A stretch of 64,000 bases of DNA from Actinomycetota bacterium (lineage in GTDB: Bacteria; Actinomycetota; Actinomycetes; S36-B12; GCA-2699445): positions 118,888-182,887 of the forward strand of contig JAPOIY010000001.1 in the NCBI GenBank assembly GCA_029978705.1, read 5' to 3'. The position numbers were made by a program, and so were the translations under genes. How positions within the stretch are numbered: position 1 is the stretch's first letter; each line of letters starts with the position of its first letter. A model generated the notes under the pieces. It saw nothing but the letters and a program-made list of their open reading frames with translations, was not told where the DNA came from and ran no database searches. Of this stretch, positions 36,563 to 44,561 are shown in pieces.

Positions 36563-37800
36563 CGAGTCCCCCCGACGCCGCGGAGGTCGTCGTCGTCGGA
36601 GCCGGCCTGGCCGGTCTCAACGCCGCCCGCGAACTGCGCCTGGCGGGCGTGGACGTGGTGGTGCTCGAAGGCGCACCGGAGGTGGGCGGTCGGGTCAGCA
36701 CCGACATCGTCGACGGGTACCTGCTGGACCGTGGGTTCCAGCTCTACAACCCGGCCTATCCGGAGGGGCGCCGGGTCCTCGACTACGAGGCTCTCGACCT
36801 GCAGGCCTTCGGCCGCGGCGCGTCGGTGCGCCTCCCGGGCCGTTCGGTCGAGGTGGTGGACCCGCGGTCGCGGCCGCAGAACGCGTGGCGCCTGCTGCGG
36901 GTGCCCGGCGGTCCTCTGGCCGGTGCCCGCTTCGCGCGATACGCGGCTACCTGCGGCTACCGGCCCGTCGCCGGCATCAAGGAGCGTCCCGATGCCGAGA
37001 CCGGGGTGGTGCTCCGCAACACCGTGCACAGCCGCGCCATGCTGGAGGAACTCCTGCGTCCCTTCCTGGCCGGGGTCCTCGCGGATTGGCCGTTGACCAC
37101 CAGCCGCCACTACACCGATCTCGTGCTGCGGTCGTTCGTTCGGGGCACCCCGTCGCTGCCCGCGGGCGGCATGGCGCAGATCCCCCGCGGTCTGGCCCTC
37201 GCCGTCGGCAGCGACCGCATCCACTGCGATGTGCCGGTCCGGTCCGTCACAGCCGACCGGGTGCACCACGACGGCGGCTCGCTGCGGGCGGCACACGTGA
37301 TCGTGGCAACCGACGGGGGGACCGCCGCCCGCCTGGTGCCCGGTGTTCCCGAGCCGCACGTCAGTGCCCTGACAACGTGGTACTTCGTGGCCCGCCCCGA
37401 CGAGTTCCCCGGGGACCCCCGCCTCCTGGCCGTCGACGGCGCCCGGCGCGGGCCCCTGGCCAACGTGGCTGCCGTGTCCGCAGTCGCTCCCGGCTATGCC
37501 CCCGGCGCCGGTCTGCTCATCGCCGCCAGCGCCGTGGGCCGTCACGGAGACGAGCCCGCGGTGCGCAACCAGCTGTCGCAGATGTTCGGGAGGGCCGCCG
37601 AACGGTGGCCACTGCTCGCCCGGTACGAGATCCCCCGAGCTCTGCCGCATTTCCCGGTCGGGCAGCCGCTGGCCGGACAGCAGGACTTCGCCGGCATCCT
37701 CGTGGCCGGGGATCACCGGGACACCCCCTCCCTCCAGGGCGCCCTCGTCAGCGGGCGACGGGCCGCCCGGGCCGTCCTGGACCGGCTGGGGCCCACCTGA
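36559..37800 (+). CDS. FAD-dependent amine-oxidase/desaturase-like oxidoreductase
   Basis: 413 residues. FAD fold at the N-terminus: EVVVVGAGLAGLNAARELR followed by the LEGAPEVGGRVSTDIVDGYL stretch typical of the amine oxidase/phytoene desaturase superfamily. C-terminal FAD contact: GILVAGDHRDTPSLQGALVS. Relatives include desaturases and FAD isomerases acting on hydrophobic substrates; no carotenoid genes are close, so the substrate is open. ATG overlaps the HerA-like stop (ATGA), an unexpected pairing that suggests co-regulation. Confidence 0.82.
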   Translation: MTSPPDAAEVVVVGAGLAGLNAARELRLAGVDVVVLEGAPEVGGRVSTDIVDGYLLDRGFQLYNPAYPEGRRVLDYEALDLQAFGRGASVRLPGRSVEVVDPRSRPQNAWRLLRVPGGPLAGARFARYAATCGYRPVAGIKERPDAETGVVLRNTVHSRAMLEELLRPFLAGVLADWPLTTSRHYTDLVLRSFVRGTPSLPAGGMAQIPRGLALAVGSDRIHCDVPVRSVTADRVHHDGGSLRAAHVIVATDGGTAARLVPGVPEPHVSALTTWYFVARPDEFPGDPRLLAVDGARRGPLANVAAVSAVAPGYAPGAGLLIAASAVGRHGDEPAVRNQLSQMFGRAAERWPLLARYEIPRALPHFPVGQPLAGQQDFAGILVAGDHRDTPSLQGALVSGRRAARAVLDRLGPT

Positions 37801-37826
37801 CGGTGGTGCCGAGTGTGCGCTGCCCC

Positions 37827-37832
37827 GATACT
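37827..37832 (+). promoter_or_regulatory. -10 box GATACT for the aldo/keto reductase
   Basis: GATACT, 6 nt (GGGGCA), GTG at 37839; it selects the GTG over the ATG one codon later. Confidence 0.45.
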
Positions 37833-37838
37833 GGGGCA

Positions 37839-39017
37839 GTGATGTTCCGACGCTTCGGCCGCACCGGACTCGAGATGCCGGTGTTCAGCTGCGGGGGTAT
37901 GCGCTACCAGCAGTCGTGGCAGGACACCGGGCAGGAGATCGAGCCCGCCGCTCAGGAACTCCTGGCCGACACGGTCCGCACCGGCCTGGCGCACGGTGTG
38001 ACCCATCTGGAGACGGCCCGCGGCTATGGCACGTCCGAGCGGCAGCTCGGCATGCTGCTCCCCGACCTCGACCGGGACGCGCTGATCCTGCAGACCAAGG
38101 TCTCGCCCGAGGCGTCGCCGGAGGAGTTCTCCGCGAACGTCGCCGAGTCGTTCCGGCGGCTGGGAGTCGACCGCCTGGACCTGCTGTCGCTGCACGGGAT
38201 CAACACCTGGCAGAAGCTGGCATGGGCGGTGCGCCCCGGGGGTTGCCTGGACGTGGCGCGGGAACTGCAGCAGCAGGGTCGCGTGGGCTGGGTGGGCTTC
38301 TCCACCCACGGCAGCCCGGACCTGATCGCGGCGGCCCTGGATCACGATTTCGACTACGTGAACCTCCATTGGTATTTCATCAACCGGCGCAATCAACCGG
38401 TCGTCGACCTGGCGACCGAGCGCGACATGGGAGTGTTCGTCATCAGTCCGGCCGACAAGGGGGGGCGGCTGTACGACCCGCCCGACCGTCTCGTCGAGCT
38501 GTGCGCGCCCCTGGCGCCGATCGTGTTCAACAACGCCTGGTGCCTGTCCCACCCCCAGATCCACACGCTCAGCATCGGGGCGGCGCGGCCATCGGATTTC
38601 GCGCCCATCGCGGACTCGCTGACGGCGCTGGCGGACCCGGCGGTGGTCGGTGAGGTGGCCGAGCGGCTCGCTGACGCCATGCGGGCGGCGACCGGGGTCG
38701 CCCACCCCGACGAGCTGACCGAAGGGCTGCCGGAGTTCTCCGAGGCGCCCGGCTTCATGAATCTGCAGGTGATCGTGTGGCTGCGGGCGCTGGCCCTCGG
38801 GTGGGGGCTCACCGAGTACGCCCAGGGCCGCTACCGCATGCTGGGGCAGGCGTCGGACTGGTTCCCCGGACTGTCCGCCGCGCATGCGGCGGACTGGGAC
38901 GTCACGCCGCTCGTGTCCGGCTCCCCCTACGCCGAGTCGCTGCCGGAGTGGCTGGCCGAGGCGCACGCCCTGCTGGGAGGGGAGAAGGTGGCCAGGCTCA
39001 GCCAGTCCGGACGCTAG
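37839..39017 (+). CDS. aldo/keto reductase
   Basis: NAD(P)H-dependent TIM-barrel oxidoreductase, 392 residues, longer than the usual 320 because of a C-terminal helical extension of ~80 residues. RFGRTGLEMPVFSCGGMRY opens the barrel; the active-site Tyr is probably in ETARGYGTSE, Lys in LQTKVSP and His in LSLHGINTW. The HVNLH-like segment reads YVNLHWYF. Members with such tails are often iron-sulfur proteins, but this one lacks the CxxCxxC cluster, having single cysteines only. Its stop TAG overlaps the stop of the convergent gene inside CTAG. Confidence 0.82.
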   Translation: MMFRRFGRTGLEMPVFSCGGMRYQQSWQDTGQEIEPAAQELLADTVRTGLAHGVTHLETARGYGTSERQLGMLLPDLDRDALILQTKVSPEASPEEFSANVAESFRRLGVDRLDLLSLHGINTWQKLAWAVRPGGCLDVARELQQQGRVGWVGFSTHGSPDLIAAALDHDFDYVNLHWYFINRRNQPVVDLATERDMGVFVISPADKGGRLYDPPDRLVELCAPLAPIVFNNAWCLSHPQIHTLSIGAARPSDFAPIADSLTALADPAVVGEVAERLADAMRAATGVAHPDELTEGLPEFSEAPGFMNLQVIVWLRALALGWGLTEYAQGRYRMLGQASDWFPGLSAAHAADWDVTPLVSGSPYAESLPEWLAEAHALLGGEKVARLSQSGR

Positions 39018-39889
39018 GGCTCCTCGTTGCCCCGCACCACGAGGACCACCACGACGACTCCGATCATCAGCATGATCACGGCGATCACCCAGAAGTACGC
39101 CAGGATGTCCATCCAGGACCCGATGGGGGGGTTGCCCGGCAGACCGTTGCGCAGCGACACCAGGGCGAACACGGCACCGGTCAGCCATGCCGCCGTTCCC
39201 ACCGTGAACTCCAGCCGGCGGCGCACCCCGGCGACGACAGCCGTGACGGACAGGGCGGCAAACATGATCATCAAGGCGATGAAGATGATCGCGATGGTCC
39301 GCGTCGCGCCGTCCCGCGAGATCATCCCGGCCACGGCGTGGGGCCCGGTCGCCGACGGGGCGCCCTCGTCCTCAGGGGTGGAGTTCCAGCCCGGCACCTT
39401 GAAGAACACGGCCAGCGTCATCGGTACGGGCGGCGGATTGAGGTTGCTGCGTCCGGGTAGTTCGTGGAAGGTCCGGACCTGCACGTCGTAGACATAGGTG
39501 TCGAAGGGGTACTGCTGCACCAGGCCCAACGCGGGGAGGTCGACCGTGACCGGGCTGGGGACCGTCCCCTTCGCGAACGTGACGGTCCGGGCTGCCAGCC
39601 CGACGACGTCGACGGCGATGTCCCGGGTCAGTCGTCCCTCCGCCGTGAGCAGGTCGGAACCGGGGTAGATCGTGAGTTCGGTGGCGACGAACTGCTGGGC
39701 CGCATCCACCGAGAATGGAACCAACTGCACCACTACCCCGTCCGCCCGGGGCGCCGGCGGCGCGAACACCTTCTCCAGCCCGCTGCGGTAGGTGGCGACG
39801 GACCACACGTACGCCGACCCGAGGCACAGGATCAGGACGGCGGCGCCCAGAATCCACCATCCCCGGACGCCGGCGCGGACCTGTGGCAC
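39014..39889 (-). CDS. DUF4436-like membrane protein
   Basis: 291 residues: an N-terminal helix (about 10-31), an extracytoplasmic domain of ~165 residues (LTIYPGSDLLTAEGRLTRDI, VTFAKGTVPSPVTVDLPALG, QYPFDTYVYDVQV), then three C-terminal helices near 200-285 and a short tail NEEP. This fits DUF4436 proteins of actinobacteria, whose function is unknown. GTG start with TACAGT 6 nt upstream. The frame stays open far upstream but that stretch belongs to the CoxE-like gene read in another phase. Confidence 0.75.
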   Translation of the reverse strand: MPQVRAGVRGWWILGAAVLILCLGSAYVWSVATYRSGLEKVFAPPAPRADGVVVQLVPFSVDAAQQFVATELTIYPGSDLLTAEGRLTRDIAVDVVGLAARTVTFAKGTVPSPVTVDLPALGLVQQYPFDTYVYDVQVRTFHELPGRSNLNPPPVPMTLAVFFKVPGWNSTPEDEGAPSATGPHAVAGMISRDGATRTIAIIFIALMIMFAALSVTAVVAGVRRRLEFTVGTAAWLTGAVFALVSLRNGLPGNPPIGSWMDILAYFWVIAVIMLMIGVVVVVLVVRGNEEP

Positions 39890-39895
39890 GCCGCC

Positions 39896-39901
39896 ACTGT
39901 A
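39896..39901 (-). promoter_or_regulatory. -10 box TACAGT for the DUF4436-like gene
   Basis: TACAGT, 6 nt (GGCGGC), GTG at 39889. Confidence 0.55.
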
Positions 39902-39921
39902 GGGAAGCCGAGCCCGGGTGA

Positions 39922-41115
39922 CTATGCAGCGCGCCGCCGCAGGTGGTTCATCGCTTCGGTGAGACCGTCGACCGTCAGCGGGTACATGTCGAAGACCTGA
40001 CCGATCACCTCGATGGTCGAGCCGTGCCAGTGCGTGCGCGGCTCCGGGTTCAGCCAGACGCTGCCGGGGAAGTGGTGCCGCAGGGAGGCCAGCCATTCCA
40101 GGCCGGAGATGCCGGTGCGATCGCCCGGCCCGACAGGCCCCCGTTGCCCCAACTCGTACGGCGCCATGTAGGCGTCCCCCACCATGATCAGCCGGTAGTG
40201 ACTGCCGCACTGGCGCATGAGGTCCTGCAGCCACACCGGCTCGGTGAACCGGTCGGTCTCGTAGACCTTCCCGTACGGCAGGTTGTGGAAGTACAGGGTC
40301 CGCAGTTCCTTGAAGTGCGTCGCCTTCTTCGCGGCGCTGAACAACTGGGACATCAGCGACGCGTACGGGAACATGGAACCCCCTACGTCGATCATGAGGA
40401 TCAGGTGGGTGTCGGGGCGGCGGGGTGGTCGGGTGACGACCTCGATGTCGCCGGCGTTGCGCGCGGTCGCGTCGATCGTCCCCTCGATGTCCAGTTCCTC
40501 CTCGGCCCCCTCGCGGACGAACGCTCGCAGTCGGCGCAGCGCGACCTCCATCTGGCGGATGTCCAGCACGACGTCGGACCGGTAGCCCTGGTACTGCCGC
40601 GCATCGGCGGTGTGGAAGGCCATCCGCCCGCCGCCCGAACTGCCGGTGCTGATGCCGCCGGGCGCGAAGCCCGCCTCGCCGAAGGGGGACGTGCCCTGGG
40701 TGCCGATCCACGTGTTGCCGCCGTCATGCCGCTCGGTCTGATCCCGTTTGCGCTGTTCGAAGAGCTCGCGCAGTTCTTCCAGGTCCAGCGACTCCAGGAA
40801 GGCGCGCTCCTCGGCGCTGAGGTCGACGGTCCCCGCCCGGGCCTCGTCGAGCCACTGGCGCAGTTCCTCGGTCAGCGTCAGCGACAGGTCCGGCACGCCG
40901 CGGAACTCGGCGAGGAAGGCGCGGTCGTACGCGTCGAGGTGGCCCTCGTGGTGGATCAGCAGGGACCGCGCGAGGTAGTAGAAGTCGTCCAGGGAGTGGT
41001 TGTGCAGATCCCGGGCGAGCGCCTCCGCGAGCGCGACGGTCTCCTGGGTGCCGACCGGGACGCCCAACTGCCGCAGCCGGTAGACCAGCGGCAGGAAGAA
41101 GGGGCGCTCGGCCAT
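39922..41115 (-). CDS. von Willebrand factor A domain protein, CoxE-like
   Basis: 397 residues. An N-terminal helical part (FFLPLVYRLRQLGVPVGTQE, DDFYYLARSLLIHHEGHLDA) typical of CoxE/YehP-type proteins, an acidic middle, and a C-terminal VWA domain from ~225. Its metal site reads LILMIDVGGSM, so the first Ser of DxSxS is Gly. These proteins work with MoxR ATPases to insert metals or assemble complexes. The partner MoxR gene is immediately upstream. A GTG three codons earlier overlaps the MoxR stop (GTGA) and is an alternative start. Confidence 0.85.
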   Translation of the reverse strand: MAERPFFLPLVYRLRQLGVPVGTQETVALAEALARDLHNHSLDDFYYLARSLLIHHEGHLDAYDRAFLAEFRGVPDLSLTLTEELRQWLDEARAGTVDLSAEERAFLESLDLEELRELFEQRKRDQTERHDGGNTWIGTQGTSPFGEAGFAPGGISTGSSGGGRMAFHTADARQYQGYRSDVVLDIRQMEVALRRLRAFVREGAEEELDIEGTIDATARNAGDIEVVTRPPRRPDTHLILMIDVGGSMFPYASLMSQLFSAAKKATHFKELRTLYFHNLPYGKVYETDRFTEPVWLQDLMRQCGSHYRLIMVGDAYMAPYELGQRGPVGPGDRTGISGLEWLASLRHHFPGSVWLNPEPRTHWHGSTIEVIGQVFDMYPLTVDGLTEAMNHLRRRAA

Positions 41116-41120
41116 GGTCG

Positions 41121-41966
41121 TCACAGGTAGCGGCGCCGGGGGCCGCCGTTGCCGTCGTCGTCGAACGTGCGCAGGTCCTGTTCCTTCTTCAGCAGAGTGC
41201 CGAGGAAGGGCGTGTCGGTACCGCGCGGGATCTCGCTGATCCCCCGGGCCTGCAGCATCGCCAGCCAGTCGATCAGTTCGCTGGTGCTGGGCCTCTTGCG
41301 CAGCCGGTCCATGTCGCGCACGCCGTAGAACACGTCCAGGGCGTTCTGCAGGAGGTCCTCGTCCAGTCCCGGGTGGTGAACGGCCACGATGCGTCCCATG
41401 AGGTCGCGGTCGGGGAAGTCGATGAAGTGGAAGACGCAGCGGCGCAGGAAGGCGTCGGGCAATTCCTTCTCCGCGTTCGACGTGATGATCACGATGGGAC
41501 GGTGGCGGGCCGCGACCACGTCCCCGGTCTCGGCCACGGTGAAGCGCATCCGGTCGAGCTCGTGCAGCAGGTCGTTGGGGAACTCGATGTCGGCCTTGTC
41601 GACCTCGTCGATGAGGAGGACGACCCGCTCGTCCGACCGGAAGGCCCGCCCCAGGGGTCCCAGATGGATGTACTCGCGGATGTCCCGGACGTCGTGGTCG
41701 CCGAAGCGGCTGTCGTAGAGCCGTTGCACGGTGTCGTAGTGGTAGAGACCGTCCTGCGCCCGGGTAGTGGACTTCACGTGCCACGTGATCAGCTCCAGGC
41801 CTTCCGCCTCGGCAATCGCTTCGGCCAGGAGGGTCTTGCCCGTGCCCGGTTCGCCACGCACGAGCAGCGGCTTCTCCAGCACGAGGGCGGCCTGCACGGC
41901 AGCCTCGAGGCCGGGGTCGGTGAGGTAGGAGTCGGTGCCGGAGAAGGAGGAGGGAGTGTCGGTCAC
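41121..41966 (-). CDS. MoxR family AAA ATPase
   Basis: 281 residues. Walker A GEPGTGKTLLAEAIAE, Walker B VVLLIDEVDKADIEFPNDLL, sensor 1 IVIITSNAEKELPDAF and the arginine finger region LRRCVFHFIDFPD. Acts as a chaperone-like motor with a VWA partner, here the CoxE-like gene that follows. No coxSML, gas vesicle or methanol dehydrogenase genes are near, so the client is unknown. GTG start with TAGGCT 6 nt upstream. Confidence 0.9.
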   Translation of the reverse strand: MTDTPSSFSGTDSYLTDPGLEAAVQAALVLEKPLLVRGEPGTGKTLLAEAIAEAEGLELITWHVKSTTRAQDGLYHYDTVQRLYDSRFGDHDVRDIREYIHLGPLGRAFRSDERVVLLIDEVDKADIEFPNDLLHELDRMRFTVAETGDVVAARHRPIVIITSNAEKELPDAFLRRCVFHFIDFPDRDLMGRIVAVHHPGLDEDLLQNALDVFYGVRDMDRLRKRPSTSELIDWLAMLQARGISEIPRGTDTPFLGTLLKKEQDLRTFDDDGNGGPRRRYL

Positions 41967-41972
41967 GACCCC

Positions 41973-41978
41973 AGCCTA
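41973..41978 (-). promoter_or_regulatory. -10 box TAGGCT for the moxR-coxE-like operon
   Basis: TAGGCT, 6 nt (GGGGTC), GTG at 41966. Confidence 0.55.
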
Positions 41979-42045
41979 CGGCCGGGTCCGCCGGGGTGGC
42001 CGGGGGAACTGTCGTGGGGAGCCGGCAGGTGGCACAGTGATCCCC

Positions 42046-42435
42046 ATGACCACTGGACCGTCCGTCACGCTCGACCTGCCGTTCGCCGATGCGGTGGCCG
42101 CCACCCGGGAGGCGCTCGCCGCCCAGGGGTTCGGCATCATCACCGAGATCGACATCCAGGCGACGATGAAGAACAAACTCGACGAGGACTACCCGCCGTT
42201 CCTGATCCTCGGCGCCTGCAACCCGGGGTTCGCGCACCGCGCGATGGGTATCGATCCCGGGGTTGCCACGCTCCTGCCGTGCAACGTCGTGGTGAAGGAG
42301 CAGGGGGACACCGTGGAGGTCTCGACCGTGGATCCCCACATGTTGGTGCAGGCCACCGGGTCGGAGGCCCTGGCGCCGCTGGCGGACCAACTCGCCGAGA
42401 TGTTGTCGGGGTCCTTCGCGCAGCTGTCGGCCTGA
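42046..42435 (+). CDS. DUF302 domain protein
   Basis: 129 residues, single DUF302 domain: FADAVAATREALAAQGFGII, TEIDIQATMKNKL, FLILGACNPGFAHRA and LLPCNVVVKEQGDTVEVSTV. Function not established; the fold is a small dimeric alpha/beta domain. CACAGT lies 7 nt before the ATG. Alone in its orientation, between the moxR operon and a repeat element. Confidence 0.85.
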   Translation: MTTGPSVTLDLPFADAVAATREALAAQGFGIITEIDIQATMKNKLDEDYPPFLILGACNPGFAHRAMGIDPGVATLLPCNVVVKEQGDTVEVSTVDPHMLVQATGSEALAPLADQLAEMLSGSFAQLSA

Positions 42436-42439
42436 GCCA

Positions 42440-42510
42440 CACACCTGCCCCGGAGGCGCAGAACTCCCCCTTGCGGAGACCAGACCTGCCCCGCGCGGGG
42501 CAGGTCTGCG
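42440..42510. repeat. second copy of the CTGCCCC palindromic repeat family
   Basis: Contains CACACCTGCCCC, CGCAGAACTCCCCC and the palindrome at 42482-42507 followed by GCGGTCA, the same parts, in a similar order, as at 6853-7013. It fills nearly the whole gap between two convergent genes. Confidence 0.55.
42482..42507. terminator. perfect 26-nt palindrome, likely bidirectional terminator
   Basis: Two exact 13-nt arms (AGACCTGCCCCGC and its complement), 5 nt from the FMN reductase stop and 46 nt from the DUF302 stop. No T-tract. Confidence 0.5.
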
Positions 42511-42511
42511 G

Positions 42512-43051
42512 TCACTCGATCAGGGTGCGCAGCGCGGCGAGGAGTCCGGAGACCAGTTCCGCGGTCATCTCGTCGACGAGATGACCGTTCTCGTCGAAAC
42601 GCTCCTGCGCGCGGAACACGATCACCTCCGGCTTGACGACGACGCGCGAGTCGATCCAGACGAAACACTGCCGCAGCGCCAACTGCGCGCGCACACTGCC
42701 GAAGTTCGTCGGCGCCGCGCCCATGATCGCGACCGGCTTGTGCAGCAGCGATGAGGACGCCGCGGGGCGCGACGCCCAGTCGATGGCGTTCTTGAGCACG
42801 CCCGGGATGCTGTAGTTGTACTCCGGTGTGGCGATCAGCACGCCATCGGCCGCGGTGATCCGGGCCCGCAGGTCGATCACGCTCTCGGGGGGGTCGTCCC
42901 CGTCCAGATCCTGGTTGTAGTGGGGCAGGTCGCCCAGCCGCTCGTAGTGGTCGAACTCCACATCCGCAGGAGCGAGTTCCTCGGCGGCCCGCAGCAGAGC
43001 CGTGTTGAAGGAGCCGTCCCGCAGGCTTCCGGACAGGGCGAAGATACGCAT
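42512..43051 (-). CDS. NADPH-dependent FMN reductase
   Basis: Flavodoxin-like reductase of 179 residues. Phosphate-binding loop ALSGSLRDGSFNTALL, and the family segment TPEYNYSIPGVLKNAIDWAS that binds the isoalloxazine ring; VAIMGAAPTNFGSVRAQ follows. Likely supplies reduced flavin or reduces quinones or azo compounds. The ATG is fixed by TAGAGT 6 nt upstream. Confidence 0.9.
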   Translation of the reverse strand: MRIFALSGSLRDGSFNTALLRAAEELAPADVEFDHYERLGDLPHYNQDLDGDDPPESVIDLRARITAADGVLIATPEYNYSIPGVLKNAIDWASRPAASSSLLHKPVAIMGAAPTNFGSVRAQLALRQCFVWIDSRVVVKPEVIVFRAQERFDENGHLVDEMTAELVSGLLAALRTLIE

Positions 43052-43057
43052 ACCCCG

Positions 43058-43063
43058 ACTCTA
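43058..43063 (-). promoter_or_regulatory. -10 box TAGAGT for the FMN reductase
   Basis: TAGAGT, 6 nt (CGGGGT), ATG at 43051. Confidence 0.55.
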
Positions 43064-43201
43064 GGCAGGTGGGGAATCGGTGGTGGGATGAATCGCCGCC
43101 ACGACGCGGTCGGATGAGTCGGTCGTAGATCGGTCCGCCGGGGCGTCGGAGTCCCTAGGATGTCGGGATCGGCGCACCGGTCGCCGATCGAGGAGGGGAC
43201 C

Positions 43202-44554
43202 ATGGCCCAGACTGACGCCGAGCGTATCCACGAGTTGGAGAGCCAGGTCGCCCAACTGCAGCAGGAACTCGCCGACCAGCCCGCTGCGGGCACACCCGCC
43301 AAGCAGAAGGCGCCCCGCAGCGGCAGCCGCTGGCGGTCGTTCTGGTCGGCCCTGCTGATCGTGCTGGCATGTGTCCTGGCCCCGCTGTCGGTCGTCGCCG
43401 TCTGGGCCAAGAGCGAGATCACCGACACCGAGCGCTACGTCGCCACGGTGGCTCCGCTGGCCGAGGATCCCGCCATCCAGCAGGCTGTGTCGGAGCGGGT
43501 CACCGCGGAGATCCTCACCTACGTCAACATTCCCGAACTGACCCAGCAGGCGATCGGGGTCATCTCCGAGAACCGCACCCTGAAGCCCCGCCAGGAGGCG
43601 GCGCTCAACGCGTTGGGCGGGGCCCTGGACAGCGGCCTGGAGGGCTTCATCGGGGAAGAGGTCAGCAACATCGTCCAGTCGGACCTGTTCTCGACGGCGT
43701 GGACCGAAGCCAACACCAAGGCCCACGAGAAGCTGAACCTGGTGCTGTCGGGGGACAACACCGGGCCCGTGGCCATCGAGGGCAATGACGTGACCCTCGA
43801 CGTGGGGCAGATCGTGGCGCAGGTGAAGCAGTCGCTGATCGACCGGGGATTCACCGTCGCGGAGAACATCCCGACCGTCGACTCGGAGATGGTGATCTTC
43901 CAGTCCGAGAACCTGTCGTCGCTGCAACGCGCCTACGCGCTGCTGAACACCCTGGGCATCGTGCTCCCGATCGTCGCGGCGATCCTGGGGCTCCTGGGGA
44001 TCGCGGTCGCCAACGACCGGCGCAAGGCCGTGCTGGGTGTGGGCATCGGGCTGGCACTGTCCATGCTGGTGTCCGCGGCCCTGATCGCCATCGGCCGGGC
44101 GGAGTACCTCAACGCCCTGCCGGATGGGGTGAGCCAGGCGGCGGCGACATCGTTCTTCGACATCCTGGTGCTCTACCTGAAGCAGACGCTGTGGGCGGGG
44201 CTGGCGGCTGCGGTCGTGCTGATCCTGGGCGCCCTGCTCACCGGGCCGGCGAAGTTCGCCGTCGGTCTGCGCGGGCTGGCGCGCAAGGGCGCGGCCGCCA
44301 TCCAACACCAGCTCTACTCGTGGGGTGCCACGATGACCGGGCTGCGCACCTGGGTCGCCCACAACGCGGGGGGCCTGCGCATCGGCGTCACGATCATCGC
44401 CCTGATCATCGTGGTGTTCACGCGCTACAAGACCGTCGAGCTGGTTCTCTGGTCCACGGTGGGGCTGCTCGTGGCGCTGTTCGTCATCCAGATCCTCGCG
44501 TCGGGGGTCGACGAGGACGAGAGGGCCGCGCCGGCCACACCGCAGGCGGCCTGA
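43202..44554 (+). CDS. unknown membrane protein with N-terminal coiled coil
   Basis: 450 residues. Residues 6-30 form a short coiled coil (RIHELESQVAQLQQELA), a helix lies at ~47-68, then an extracytoplasmic domain of ~165 residues (SEITDTERYVATVAPLAEDP, LTQQAIGVISENRTLKPRQE, GFIGEEVSNIVQSD), and five to six C-terminal helices from ~240. Matches in layout a group of actinobacterial integral membrane proteins without known function. GAGGAGGGG precedes the ATG; TAGGAT at 43156 could be its -10, giving a leader of about 35 nt, unlike most genes here. Confidence 0.75.
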   Translation: MAQTDAERIHELESQVAQLQQELADQPAAGTPAKQKAPRSGSRWRSFWSALLIVLACVLAPLSVVAVWAKSEITDTERYVATVAPLAEDPAIQQAVSERVTAEILTYVNIPELTQQAIGVISENRTLKPRQEAALNALGGALDSGLEGFIGEEVSNIVQSDLFSTAWTEANTKAHEKLNLVLSGDNTGPVAIEGNDVTLDVGQIVAQVKQSLIDRGFTVAENIPTVDSEMVIFQSENLSSLQRAYALLNTLGIVLPIVAAILGLLGIAVANDRRKAVLGVGIGLALSMLVSAALIAIGRAEYLNALPDGVSQAAATSFFDILVLYLKQTLWAGLAAAVVLILGALLTGPAKFAVGLRGLARKGAAAIQHQLYSWGATMTGLRTWVAHNAGGLRIGVTIIALIIVVFTRYKTVELVLWSTVGLLVALFVIQILASGVDEDERAAPATPQAA

Positions 44555-44561
44555 CGCGCGT

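Noticed and set aside
36559..37800. Carotenoid desaturase assignment
   Set aside because: Fold fits, but no crt genes are nearby and the desaturase C-terminal signature is not clear.
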